Assembly (NCBI GenBank): GCA_020024635.1
Contig: JAHHTL010000002.1
Location: 1 to 64,000 of the forward strand
Reading direction: 5' to 3'
Origin: Ruminococcus sp.
GTDB taxonomy: Bacteria; Bacillota; Clostridia; Lachnospirales; Lachnospiraceae
Length of the DNA: 64,000 nt
Part shown: positions 9,259-17,647 of the stretch, piece by piece
Layout of the letters: each line of letters opens with the position of its first letter
Position numbering within the stretch: position 1 is the first letter of the stretch
Translations under genes and position numbers: made by a program
Notes under the pieces: generated by a model
Databases searched by the model: none
The model's input: the letters and a program-made list of their open reading frames with translations, nothing else
What the model was told of the DNA's origin: nothing

Positions 9259-9291
9259 TTTTACATAAGCATGATATTAGATTTTACATAA
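9259..9291. repeat. TTTTACATAA direct repeats, possible regulator site
   Basis: The decamer TTTTACATAA occurs at 9259-9268 and 9282-9291, 23 bases apart (about two helical turns) in the gap between the divergent kinase and SMR genes. AraC-type output domains of YesN regulators commonly bind such spaced direct repeats. The function is inferred from spacing and position only. Confidence 0.35.
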
Positions 9292-9360
9292 ATCAAGTAA
9301 CATAAAAAGAGTTGCGTTAATAATTAAGTCGTGCGAAAAAAATAGATTCAGAGGGAAAAA

Positions 9361-9678
9361 ATGTTGCATTATTTTTTATTGGTATTCGCGATTGCGTGTG
9401 AAATTTTGGCCACTACATTGTTGAAATATTCAGAAGGATTAACCAAAATTGGACCTTCTATTGGATGTGTTGGAGCCTATGTGTTGTGTTATTTCTTTTT
9501 TGGAAAAGCTGTGACAAAAATTCATTTGGGAGTCGCATATGCAACATGGTGTGGAGTTGGAATTATTGCGACGACCTTCATTTCTTATGTTGTTTTCCGG
9601 GAAAAACTAAGCGTCCAAATAGTGATTGGAATATTGTGTATTACAGTAGGGTGTGTAATTTTGAACCTAAAGAATTGA
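9361..9678 (+). CDS. Small multidrug resistance (SMR/EmrE-like) transporter
   Basis: 105 residues forming four membrane helices. The proton/substrate-coupling glutamate is Glu14 in AIACEILATT, at the same position as in EmrE, and the aromatic motif YATWCGVG matches the conserved YAIWSG region in helix 3. These proteins exchange protons for quaternary ammonium or guanidinium-type cations as dimers in the membrane. It is a single gene, where paired SMR systems need two, suggesting the homodimeric type. The RBS GAGGGA is nearby, and 21 bases separate it from the phospholipase-like gene. It could be a guanidinium exporter (Gdx); no guanidine riboswitch was recognised upstream. Confidence 0.88.
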   Translation: MLHYFLLVFAIACEILATTLLKYSEGLTKIGPSIGCVGAYVLCYFFFGKAVTKIHLGVAYATWCGVGIIATTFISYVVFREKLSVQIVIGILCITVGCVILNLKN

Positions 9679-9699
9679 AAAATTAAGGAGAAATAGATT

Positions 9700-10521
9700 A
9701 TGCCATCAACATATGCTCATTATCGAATGGGAAAAGAAGTAAAAAACCACTTAAATCAGAAAGAACGAAATATTGTTGAAAAATATTCAGATCTTTATAT
9801 GATTGGGCTTCATGGACCTGATATTTTGTTTTATTATGGAGCACTTTGGAGTAATTCCGTCAATAAGGTGGGATTTGGTCTTCACGAACAATCGGGACGC
9901 AGTTTTTTTGAAAATGCCTGCAAAGTAATTGCGAAGAGTAGTAACAAGGAAGCGGCTTTGGCATATACATATGGAGTGTTGAATCATTTTGCGTTAGATA
10001 CTACATGTCATAAATATGTGGATGAAAAGATTGAATGCAGTGGTGTAACCCATACAGAAATTGAGGTTGAGTTTGACCGGAGTTTGATGATTTTAGATGG
10101 GTATGATCCAGTGCGCCATAGTCTTACAGATCATATTCATCCGACAACAAATACTGCGGAAATCATTTCAGAATTTTATAGCACAGTCACAGCTAAGCAG
10201 GTTAAAAAATCATTAGATTCTATGATTTTTTATAATAAATTGCTGCTTTCCAATACAGATTTTAAAAGAAATGTAATTTACGCATTGTTAAAGGTGACAG
10301 GAAATTACAAAGAGATGCATGGTCTGATTGTGAATCCAATGGGAAATCCTGCATGTGAAGATAGTAATCAAAAACTGCTGGAATTATATGAAGAAGCGAA
10401 AAGGAGAGCCGTGATATTTATACATGATTTTGATGAAAATCTAAGAGGAATAAAGCCCTTTGATTTGATCTTTGATTATGATTTTAGCGGACGAATGAAA
10501 AGTGGGAGGTGTGTATCATGA
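9700..10521 (+). CDS. Zinc-dependent phospholipase C-like protein
   Basis: Matches the zinc-dependent phospholipase C / S1-P1 nuclease fold by its pattern of metal-binding His and Asp: STYAHYRMG at the N-terminus, GLHGPDILFYY (about 30-40), NHFALDTTCHKYVDE (about 96-110) and HTEIEVEFDRSLM (about 120-132). It starts directly at the fold with no signal peptide, unlike secreted clostridial alpha-toxin, and lacks a C2 domain, so it is probably cytoplasmic with an unknown substrate. 273 residues. Its stop overlaps the start of the next gene (ATGA), so it is made with the Atg22-like transporter. Confidence 0.8.
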   Translation: MPSTYAHYRMGKEVKNHLNQKERNIVEKYSDLYMIGLHGPDILFYYGALWSNSVNKVGFGLHEQSGRSFFENACKVIAKSSNKEAALAYTYGVLNHFALDTTCHKYVDEKIECSGVTHTEIEVEFDRSLMILDGYDPVRHSLTDHIHPTTNTAEIISEFYSTVTAKQVKKSLDSMIFYNKLLLSNTDFKRNVIYALLKVTGNYKEMHGLIVNPMGNPACEDSNQKLLELYEEAKRRAVIFIHDFDENLRGIKPFDLIFDYDFSGRMKSGRCVS

Positions 10522-11813
10522 AATCTTTTTATAAGTTTTTACATAATAGGAACGTATTCAAAAGTCTTACAGAGCAAGAGTTTGCATGGGTATTGTACGA
10601 TGTGGGAAATTCTGCATTTACGATGCTTGCATGTTCACTCCTTCCAATTTGGTTTAAAGGATTAGCAGTAGGTACTGCGCCGGGACAAATCTCAGGGAGT
10701 GAGGCAACGGCTTTTTATTCTGCCTCTATTTCAATAGTTACTTTGCTTATTGCTTTAATCGGGCCTATTTTTGGAACGTTGGCAGATCGCAAAAATAAAA
10801 AAAGCATTATATTTACTACAGCAACAGCTCTTGGTGTGATTGCTTGTTTTGTGAATGGATTTAGCATGAGTTGGGTATCGTTTTTAGCATTTACAGTGAT
10901 TACTCGTATTTGTTATAGCGTATCAATAACCATCTATGATTCTATGTTAAATGATGTAACCACAGAAGATCGAATGGACAAGGTGTCATCCTATGGTTAT
11001 GCGTGGGGATATTTAGGCTCCTGTGTGCCATTTCTACTCGCCTTGTTAGCATATCTTATGGGACCGGATATGCTAGGGATTATTTCGGATCCAGTAAGCA
11101 GAGTCTTAGGGTTTGGAATCACAGCGGTTTGGTGGTTTATGGTAACAGTGCCATTGCTCAGAAATTATAAACAAAACAATTGGACTGAAAGTGCGTCTAA
11201 TACCGTTAAGAATACATTTTTAAAAATCTTTAGAACATGGAAAAAAATAGCTTTAAAAGAGAAAAAAGTATTCTTTTTCTTGATCAGTTATTTCTTATAC
11301 ATTGATGGAGTAGGAACCATTATTGATAATTGCGTTAATATCGGAACTGATTTAAATTTGGATACAGTAGGACAGGTGATTTTCTTGTTGTTAACTCAAG
11401 TGGTGGCATTTGGTGGTTCCCTTGTGTTTGCAAAATTGTCTGAGAAGTATAAAACAACGAAACTAATCGGGGTATGTATTATTGGTTACTTTTTCCTTTG
11501 CTTATACGCGTTAGTATTAAATTCCCTGTTAGAGTTTGCTATATTGGCCTTTGGAGTAGGGTGTTTTCAGGGGTCAATACAGTCCTTGTCTCGATCTTAC
11601 TATTCTAAAATTATACCTTCAGAGAATTCCGGAGAGTATTTTGGAATCTATGATGTTTTTTCCAAAGGCGCCTCTTTTTTAGGCTCCGCAGTCATTGCAG
11701 TTGTTAAATTGAATCATGGAACAATTAATACAGCAGTTGCGTGTCTTACAGTGTTCTTCGGGCTAGGATATGTATTTTTGAAAATTGCGGAGAAACAAGA
11801 AACAGTATCCTAA
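10518..11813 (+). CDS. Atg22/UMF1-like MFS transporter
   Basis: Major facilitator with about 12 helices. The N-terminal WVLYDVGNSAFTML and the loop GTLADRKNKK (the MFS motif A region) are typical of the UMF1 family, related to yeast vacuolar effluxer Atg22. Bacterial members have no firmly established substrate. The start is ATG 10518 (431 residues), which overlaps the previous stop as ATGA and has GGGAGGTG seven bases upstream. A GTG at 10509 would add three residues but lies inside that RBS. A clear terminator ends this three-gene run. Confidence 0.85.
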   Translation: MKSFYKFLHNRNVFKSLTEQEFAWVLYDVGNSAFTMLACSLLPIWFKGLAVGTAPGQISGSEATAFYSASISIVTLLIALIGPIFGTLADRKNKKSIIFTTATALGVIACFVNGFSMSWVSFLAFTVITRICYSVSITIYDSMLNDVTTEDRMDKVSSYGYAWGYLGSCVPFLLALLAYLMGPDMLGIISDPVSRVLGFGITAVWWFMVTVPLLRNYKQNNWTESASNTVKNTFLKIFRTWKKIALKEKKVFFFLISYFLYIDGVGTIIDNCVNIGTDLNLDTVGQVIFLLLTQVVAFGGSLVFAKLSEKYKTTKLIGVCIIGYFFLCLYALVLNSLLEFAILAFGVGCFQGSIQSLSRSYYSKIIPSENSGEYFGIYDVFSKGASFLGSAVIAVVKLNHGTINTAVACLTVFFGLGYVFLKIAEKQETVS

Positions 11814-11861
11814 GTGATTCTAGAAATTATTGCCCAACAAAAAATAATATAGAAAGATTAT

Positions 11862-11897
11862 AAGAGCAGAACTTGTCAAAAAGTATCTGCTCTTTTA
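11862..11897 (+). terminator. Intrinsic terminator after the Atg22-like gene
   Basis: AAGAGCAGA (11862-11870) and TCTGCTCTT (11886-11894) form a perfect nine-base stem followed by TTTAT. Confidence 0.8.
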
Positions 11898-11969
11898 TGA
11901 TGTAAATGTTTTGCGAAATAAACAAGGATTCTTAAGATAGGCAACTGTCATTTTTAGGGACATCCCTCA

Positions 11970-11998
11970 TTGTAAGCTTTCAACTAGCATGGTATACT
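11970..11998 (+). promoter_or_regulatory. SigA-type promoter of second YesM/YesN operon
   Basis: TTGTAA (11970-11975) and TATACT (11993-11998) with a 17-base spacer, giving a leader of about 36 bases before the kinase ATG. Confidence 0.6.
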
Positions 11999-12041
11999 TA
12001 GAGCAAAAATATAACAGACAGGAATGTGTGGAACGTAATCT

Positions 12042-13757
12042 ATGAAGAAAAAAAGAAGTTTTAGAAATGATGTTATAAATCTTACACTTTCAGCGTGTAT
12101 TGTGTCAGCAGTGATTTTGGGGATTTCCTTGATTACACTATCAGCAAATTCGTTTTCAAAGCAGGCATATTCAGATCTGGTATTTTACTTGGAAAATACA
12201 AACCACAAATTTGATGGTTACATAAAGAATTTTGAAAATATCATCTTTTCCTTTCGAAATGACAGTGTAATACGTCAGTTTCTTCAGGAAGATACCTATG
12301 ACAGCGAAGCGGCAAAAAAACAGTTTCGAAATAATGTGGATCTTTTTTCAGAAGCAAATATGATTGATTCTGTGTATCCATACATTGAAAGCATCTATTT
12401 GTTTAATGAAAGTGGAGATTATATCAGCAATCAATTTTATCCGAAGACAGTAGAGGCGGCAAAGCTTCAAAATGAGACGTTTTTAGGAATCAAAGATTTC
12501 TTTTATAAACAAGAAAAGGAATACTGGTATATGAACACTGGAAAACATGCATACATCTGTACAAAAGTTTATGATGAAAATTTAAAAGAAAACGGATGTT
12601 GTGTGATTCAAATTGGAAAGAATGCAATTGATACACTATTTCAAGAGTCGGAAACATATCGGGGAATAAAATGGCTTGTAAATGGACAAGACGGAGAGAT
12701 TATATTTAGTGATGCTACAAGAAATAGCGGTACAGAAAAATTAATACAAAATAACCAATATGGGAATAAAGAAATTAATTTAGAAGGCAAGAAATACGTT
12801 GTAAATACGAAAAAAACAGGATTTGGAATGAAAAGTAGTATTTGTATTCCAAAAAGAAATATATATAGTGCGATTTTTCTGTTGATGCGTCCATTTGCAT
12901 TTATATTTCTTTTGTTGATTACTGTACTGTCTGCAGTTATTTATGTACTGTCTGTAAAAATGACAAAACCATTAACACAGATTGGAGAAGACATCAAAAA
13001 ATTTGGCGATGAAAATCTAGATGGGAGAATGCGCGGATTTGAAATAGTAGAATTCGATGATGTCAGTCGATTGTATAATGAGATGGCGGACAGAATACAA
13101 GAATTGATTACGCAAGTATATGAAAAAGAGCTTCTTGCAACAAAATCACATGTGAAATATCTTCAATCACAAATCAACCCTCATTTTATGTTTAATATAT
13201 TGTCTATGTTAAGTATGCGGGCAGGATTAAAAGGAGACAAAGAATTACAGAAGTTGTTGGGCGCATTTTCGAAGTTAATTCAAGGAAAGATATTCCGAAA
13301 AAATGAAATTATGATACCACTGGCTGAAGAAATAGAGCTCGTTGAATTTTATCTTCTTCTACAAAGCGAACGTTTTGCAGGAAAGATAACTTATGAAATC
13401 AAATGTGAGCCAGAAAGTTTAAATATACCCATTCCAAGACTTATTATAGAGCCGCTTGTGGAGAATGCGGTGGCACATGGACTGGAACCAAAACAAGAGA
13501 AAGGGTTTATTATTGTGGAAGTAAAAAAACAGCATGAAAAACTTTGGATCCAGATAAAGGATAATGGCGTAGGTTTTTGTGTGGAAGATGCGGATCAGAA
13601 TGTTGTCCCAGATGAAAAGCATACACATATTGGAATTATGAATACAAAACAAATGATAAGGGCGGTTTATGGAGAAGAGGCAGAAATGCACATTGAAAGT
13701 GCAGCAGGAGAAGGAACTTGCGTGACCATCTTACTGCCATTAGAAGAGGAGGAATAA
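12042..13757 (+). CDS. YesM-type sensor histidine kinase (oligosaccharide cluster)
   Basis: 571 residues: membrane helix (about 13-33), an extracellular Cache-like domain (about 34-280), a second helix (about 285-308), HAMP (about 310-360), then the YesM-type kinase core with phospho-acceptor His381 in QINPHFMFNIL, N-box ENAVAHG, KDNGVGF and a final glycine box HIGIMN. It reports extracellular signal to the partner regulator three bases downstream. The operon continues into a solute-binding lipoprotein, so ligand detection may run through that protein. It probably controls the importer and fucosidase genes at 16,255-22,008. Confidence 0.93.
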   Translation: MKKKRSFRNDVINLTLSACIVSAVILGISLITLSANSFSKQAYSDLVFYLENTNHKFDGYIKNFENIIFSFRNDSVIRQFLQEDTYDSEAAKKQFRNNVDLFSEANMIDSVYPYIESIYLFNESGDYISNQFYPKTVEAAKLQNETFLGIKDFFYKQEKEYWYMNTGKHAYICTKVYDENLKENGCCVIQIGKNAIDTLFQESETYRGIKWLVNGQDGEIIFSDATRNSGTEKLIQNNQYGNKEINLEGKKYVVNTKKTGFGMKSSICIPKRNIYSAIFLLMRPFAFIFLLLITVLSAVIYVLSVKMTKPLTQIGEDIKKFGDENLDGRMRGFEIVEFDDVSRLYNEMADRIQELITQVYEKELLATKSHVKYLQSQINPHFMFNILSMLSMRAGLKGDKELQKLLGAFSKLIQGKIFRKNEIMIPLAEEIELVEFYLLLQSERFAGKITYEIKCEPESLNIPIPRLIIEPLVENAVAHGLEPKQEKGFIIVEVKKQHEKLWIQIKDNGVGFCVEDADQNVVPDEKHTHIGIMNTKQMIRAVYGEEAEMHIESAAGEGTCVTILLPLEEEE

Positions 13758-13760
13758 AAG

Positions 13761-14840
13761 ATGTGGAAAGTTATGCTGGCAGATGATGAGCCATACATTC
13801 GGGAAGGAATGGAAAAACTTGTGGACTGGCAGGAAATGGATTGTGAAGTGGTATATAGTGCAACAAATGGAAAAGAACTATTAGATGAAATAAAGAAATG
13901 TCCACCAGATATAGCAATCATAGACATTAAAATGCCGATAATGGATGGAATGCAAGTTGCAGAATATATATCAGAACATAATATCAATACCGCCATAATT
14001 TTTCTTACGGCGTATTCCGATTTCTCTTATGCACAAAAGGCGATCCATTATGGGGTCAGTGACTATATTATAAAGACAGCGGCCTTAGAAGAAATACCAC
14101 AAGCGATAGGACGAATCAAGGAAAAGAAAAACAGTCAGGTTTTGAAAAACTATTTTATGATATATGTTTCCCCAATTAGACAGAAAGAGAAAATGTCATT
14201 TATTTATAAACACTCTTTTTCTCAATTTGAATACAAAGTGCTTTCTTCCGAGAATGTAGAAGAAGTGCTTTCAATCACAACAGAATCAGATAAAGAAAAT
14301 AAGATTCTTCAAAGTTGCGAAAAATTGCATGCATTTTGTAAAAATTTTTTAGGAGAAGATCCCCTGATTGTATGCAGTGGCCCCCATTCTCAGCAGCAGG
14401 ATGCAGAACTAACCTATGAGCAGGTGAAACAATATATAAAAAAGATCGTAGATTCGAAAGAAAGAATTTTTACAATGCCAGTAGAGGAAGAAGAACCGGC
14501 TACATTGTTTCAGCGTGTGGAAAAATATATTAAAGATCATTACACAGAAAAAATAACATTGACGGATATTGCCGATGCAGTGCATGTAAGTTCAGGATAT
14601 GTGAGTCGATTTTATAAGAAAAATGCTGGTGAAAATTTGTTTGATACCATCAATTCTCTTCGAATCAATAAAGCAAGGAAATTGCTGGAACAAAGCGATA
14701 AAAAGATTTATGAAATTGCGGAGTTAACCGGATTTGAAGATACGGCATATTTTTCAAAAGTATTCAAAAAATATGTAGGATCTTCTCCAAAAGAATATGA
14801 ACAAATATATGAAAGGCAGAGGAATGAGAAGAAGAGCTAA
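13761..14840 (+). CDS. YesN-type response regulator, AraC output
   Basis: 359 residues. Receiver at 1-120 with Asp8/Asp9 and phospho-acceptor Asp55 in IAIIDIKMP, a linker of about 130 residues, and AraC-type DNA binding at about 250-355 (ITLTDIADAVHVSSGYVSRFY and the second helix in GFEDTAYFSKVFKK). Partner of the kinase just upstream; the ATG follows the kinase stop after three bases. The 3' end overlaps the downstream lipoprotein start by 17 bases, so all three are one translationally linked unit. It probably activates the sugar importer operon. Confidence 0.93.
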   Translation: MWKVMLADDEPYIREGMEKLVDWQEMDCEVVYSATNGKELLDEIKKCPPDIAIIDIKMPIMDGMQVAEYISEHNINTAIIFLTAYSDFSYAQKAIHYGVSDYIIKTAALEEIPQAIGRIKEKKNSQVLKNYFMIYVSPIRQKEKMSFIYKHSFSQFEYKVLSSENVEEVLSITTESDKENKILQSCEKLHAFCKNFLGEDPLIVCSGPHSQQQDAELTYEQVKQYIKKIVDSKERIFTMPVEEEEPATLFQRVEKYIKDHYTEKITLTDIADAVHVSSGYVSRFYKKNAGENLFDTINSLRINKARKLLEQSDKKIYEIAELTGFEDTAYFSKVFKKYVGSSPKEYEQIYERQRNEKKS

Positions 14841-16071
14841 GATTTTTATATATGTATGTTGTTTTCTGTTTTTGACCGGATGTGGGAAAAAGGAAAAGAA
14901 TCCCGTTGAGATTACCTTAATCCACGGCTGGGGAGCGGTAGAAGAGGAACATGGTCGTATGCGGGAGATATATGATGATTTTGAAAAAACACATCCGAAT
15001 ATCAGGTTAAATTTAAAATCCATGACTTCCCCTCAAGAAGTAGTAAGCAAGGTAAGAAATATGCTTTCTGTAGGCGAAGTTCCAGATCTTATTTTTATGG
15101 GCGGATATGGGAAGGATTCTGTATATGATTTTATGGTAAAAAAAGATAAAGCGTTAGATTTGATGCCATATATAACGGAGGATGAAGAATTTAAGGAGAG
15201 CATCGCGCCAGAAATTATGTCTTATTGGAAAAAAGAGGATCATCTATACACAGTGTCTGACGTTTTGCTTCCGGCAGGAGGTTATTGGTACAACGAAGAA
15301 ATATTTCGTGAGGCAGGGATTACCAAGATTCCAGAGAGCTGGACAGAATTTTTAGAAGTGTGTCAAAAAATTTCAGAATGGGCATCAAAAACAAAAAGTG
15401 ATGTAATTCCAATCCAGATTACACAGGAGAATAGTGCTTATCTGGCCGATGCACTTTTTCTGAAAGAAGGAGAAGAACGAGCAATTATTGAGGATCTTAC
15501 ATACGATCAATTTTACGAAGCGATTCAAATTATGAAACAAATCAACAGTTATGATGCCCAGTCTGGAATACAATATGGATACCGTGATGCAGAAGCAATG
15601 TTTAATGAAGAAAAAGCAGCGATGTATATTAACGGTGCGTGGGCAGGCTCACTTATTTCTGATAAATTAAGCATAAACTATGCACCGTTTCCAGGAAAAG
15701 ACGGAAAAACATCGGCCTGCTTGTCGGCTTGCAACGGCTATATTGCAGGAAATACCGGAGATAAAGAAAAGATGGAAGCAAGCATCGCGTTTATAAAATA
15801 CATTCTCAGCGAAGAAGTTCAGCAAAGAATTTTAAAAGAAACAGGGCAAATGCCATCCAATCCTCAAATTCAAATTGAACAATACAAGGCAGAAAAACCA
15901 CGATTATACCAGTCCGTAAAAGCAATTCGAGAAGCGGATTGGAAGCTTGAAGTGCCAAGTAATCAATGGCCAACATTGAAACTTCAATATTTTCAGGAAA
16001 ATATTTTTAATGTTCTTCAAAATAATATCACAGAAAAGGAATTTTTTGAAAGAATCCTGATGAATGAGTAG
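14824..16071 (+). CDS. Solute-binding lipoprotein co-transcribed with the two-component system
   Basis: Extracellular sugar-binding protein (family 1 type) with a short signal and lipobox FLTGC. The fold shows IPESWTEFLEVCQKI and an AMFNEEKAAMYINGAW segment typical of oligosaccharide binders. Start 14824 (415 residues) is preferred because the charged MRRRAKIF then leads straight into the signal helix, with AGGCAGAGGA ahead. ATGs at 14797 and 14809 would prepend polar residues. It is paralogous to the binding protein at 16,255 but belongs to the kinase/regulator operon, so it may deliver ligand to the kinase rather than the permease. No terminator is visible after it. Confidence 0.87.
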   Translation: MRRRAKIFIYVCCFLFLTGCGKKEKNPVEITLIHGWGAVEEEHGRMREIYDDFEKTHPNIRLNLKSMTSPQEVVSKVRNMLSVGEVPDLIFMGGYGKDSVYDFMVKKDKALDLMPYITEDEEFKESIAPEIMSYWKKEDHLYTVSDVLLPAGGYWYNEEIFREAGITKIPESWTEFLEVCQKISEWASKTKSDVIPIQITQENSAYLADALFLKEGEERAIIEDLTYDQFYEAIQIMKQINSYDAQSGIQYGYRDAEAMFNEEKAAMYINGAWAGSLISDKLSINYAPFPGKDGKTSACLSACNGYIAGNTGDKEKMEASIAFIKYILSEEVQQRILKETGQMPSNPQIQIEQYKAEKPRLYQSVKAIREADWKLEVPSNQWPTLKLQYFQENIFNVLQNNITEKEFFERILMNE

Positions 16072-16207
16072 TAGATAATAACTGTTTAGGTATATAAAGT
16101 GTATGGAAATAGTGCAAAAGGTAAAAATATTACAAATTTTAGAAAAATAATCCAAAAAAGATGAATAAATTACAATAAAGAGTAAATAGCCTCCATCGTG
16201 TGTTTAT

Positions 16208-16224
16208 AGGATATATGTTATCCT
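16208..16224. promoter_or_regulatory. Palindrome upstream of the importer operon, possible operator
   Basis: AGGATA and TATCCT flank a 5-base centre at 16208-16224, about 30 bases before the binding-protein ATG and beside a weak TATACA at 16226. The position suits an operator or the promoter core. No recognised consensus matches. Confidence 0.3.
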
Positions 16225-16254
16225 CTATACAACAACTTTTAAGGAGGATGTAAA

Positions 16255-17568
16255 ATGAAAAAGAAAAGGATTTTAAGTTTGATTCTTGCAGCAACTATGG
16301 CAGTTACAGTAGTAGTTTCTGGTTGCGGAAAAGGAACGGACAAATCAGACAAAAAAGCAGATAATGGAGCGCAAGAGGAGGTACTGGAATTTTATCATGG
16401 ATATTTCCATGACGAAGCAGAGTGGGCTCCGGCAAAAGTTATGCGTGATATTTACGATGAATTTGCAAAAACTCATGCAGATGGCAAAGTAAAATTCAAA
16501 CCAATTCCTACAGAGGACATCGACAGTGTAGTAGAAAACAAAGTAGCGGGTGGAGATTTCCCAGATATGGTAGACCTTGCAGGACGCTCTGTTTCTCTTG
16601 CAGCTATTACACAGGATCTTCTTCTTGATATGAAACCATACATTGATAAAGAAGGATTACAAGAAAACGTTGGTATTAACTACACACAAAATGACGTAGA
16701 TGGAAAAATCTACACAGTTCATGATCAGCTTCTCACATTGGGATACTGGTACAATGCAGATGTATTAGAAAAAGCAGGAGCAACAACACCAGATACATGG
16801 AAAGACTGGAGTTCTTTCGAAACAGCAATGGATCAGGTACGTGCACTTGGCGGTGACATTTATGCATATGGAGCTGGACAAGGTTCAGCAAGAAGCTTCA
16901 ATGCAATCTTAGGAATGACTGAAAATGGAAAGAAACTTTTAGAAGGACCTCTTACAGAAGAAGCAATTCAGTCAAAAGAGTTCGAAGAAGCATTCAAACA
17001 GGTTGCAAAGATGGATCAAAAGAATGGTTCAGCAAATGCCAGCAGCAGCTCAGAAGATGGTGCAAATGACTGGGCAGCAGACTTCAACCAAGGAAAATCA
17101 GCTGTATTCTTTAATGGTGTATGGGCAGCAGGTGGTTTTGAAGATACTACCACATTTAGACCGGCAGTATTCCCTGGAAATGTAGCACTTTCAGCAGCAA
17201 GTGGTGGTCTTACAATTTCTAACACAATGAGTGAAGAGAAAAAAGAATTGGCATTAGAGTTTGTTAAATACATGACAAGCGATGAAGTACAAACAAAAAT
17301 CTTTAAAGAAGTTGGAGCAAATCCATGTTCTGCTAAACTGGATCTTAACAAGTTAGCAGAAGGTTCTGATGAAAAGACAGCTCTTCTTGCAGAAGCTTGC
17401 TCAATGGCAAATGAAGCAGAAAACGTTGTTCCTACATTAGATGCAAAATGGGGATCAGATATTGCAAACGCAATTGGAAACAAATTAATCGAATCTACAG
17501 TAGCAGGTGTAGATATAGATGCAAAATTTGAAGAATTAAAAAATGAACTAATCGGATTAATCGGATAA
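16255..17568 (+). CDS. ABC sugar-binding lipoprotein (importer subunit)
   Basis: 437 residues, signal peptide with lipobox VVSGC (Cys at about residue 23), an acidic linker, then a type-1 extracellular solute-binding fold with YTVHDQLLTLGYWYNADVLE and FNQGKSAVFFNGVWAAG. It should capture an oligosaccharide for the two permeases encoded next. Codon usage is more biased toward abundant codons and the RBS is strong (AAGGAGG), consistent with high expression. A hairpin after the stop separates it from the permeases. GH29 in the same run suggests a fucosylated ligand; this is inference. Confidence 0.9.
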   Translation: MKKKRILSLILAATMAVTVVVSGCGKGTDKSDKKADNGAQEEVLEFYHGYFHDEAEWAPAKVMRDIYDEFAKTHADGKVKFKPIPTEDIDSVVENKVAGGDFPDMVDLAGRSVSLAAITQDLLLDMKPYIDKEGLQENVGINYTQNDVDGKIYTVHDQLLTLGYWYNADVLEKAGATTPDTWKDWSSFETAMDQVRALGGDIYAYGAGQGSARSFNAILGMTENGKKLLEGPLTEEAIQSKEFEEAFKQVAKMDQKNGSANASSSSEDGANDWAADFNQGKSAVFFNGVWAAGGFEDTTTFRPAVFPGNVALSAASGGLTISNTMSEEKKELALEFVKYMTSDEVQTKIFKEVGANPCSAKLDLNKLAEGSDEKTALLAEACSMANEAENVVPTLDAKWGSDIANAIGNKLIESTVAGVDIDAKFEELKNELIGLIG

Positions 17569-17579
17569 GGCTAATTTTT

Positions 17580-17619
17580 AAGACTGCTTTGGGCACAAAT
17601 TTTGTCTCAGAGCAGTCTT
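17580..17619 (+). terminator. Intercistronic terminator-like hairpin after binding protein
   Basis: AAGACTGCTTTG (from 17580) pairs with CAGAGCAGTCTT (ending 17619) and is followed by TTCTCTTGTTT. It lies between the binding-protein and permease genes, so it probably acts as a leaky terminator or stabiliser that makes binding protein exceed transporter. Confidence 0.65.
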
Positions 17620-17647
17620 TTCTCTTGTTTAGATGAGGAGGTAAAGC

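Noticed and set aside
17016..17483. Minus-strand 155-codon frame opposite the sugar-binding protein
   Set aside because: Composition mirrors the highly biased coding strand; no start signal.
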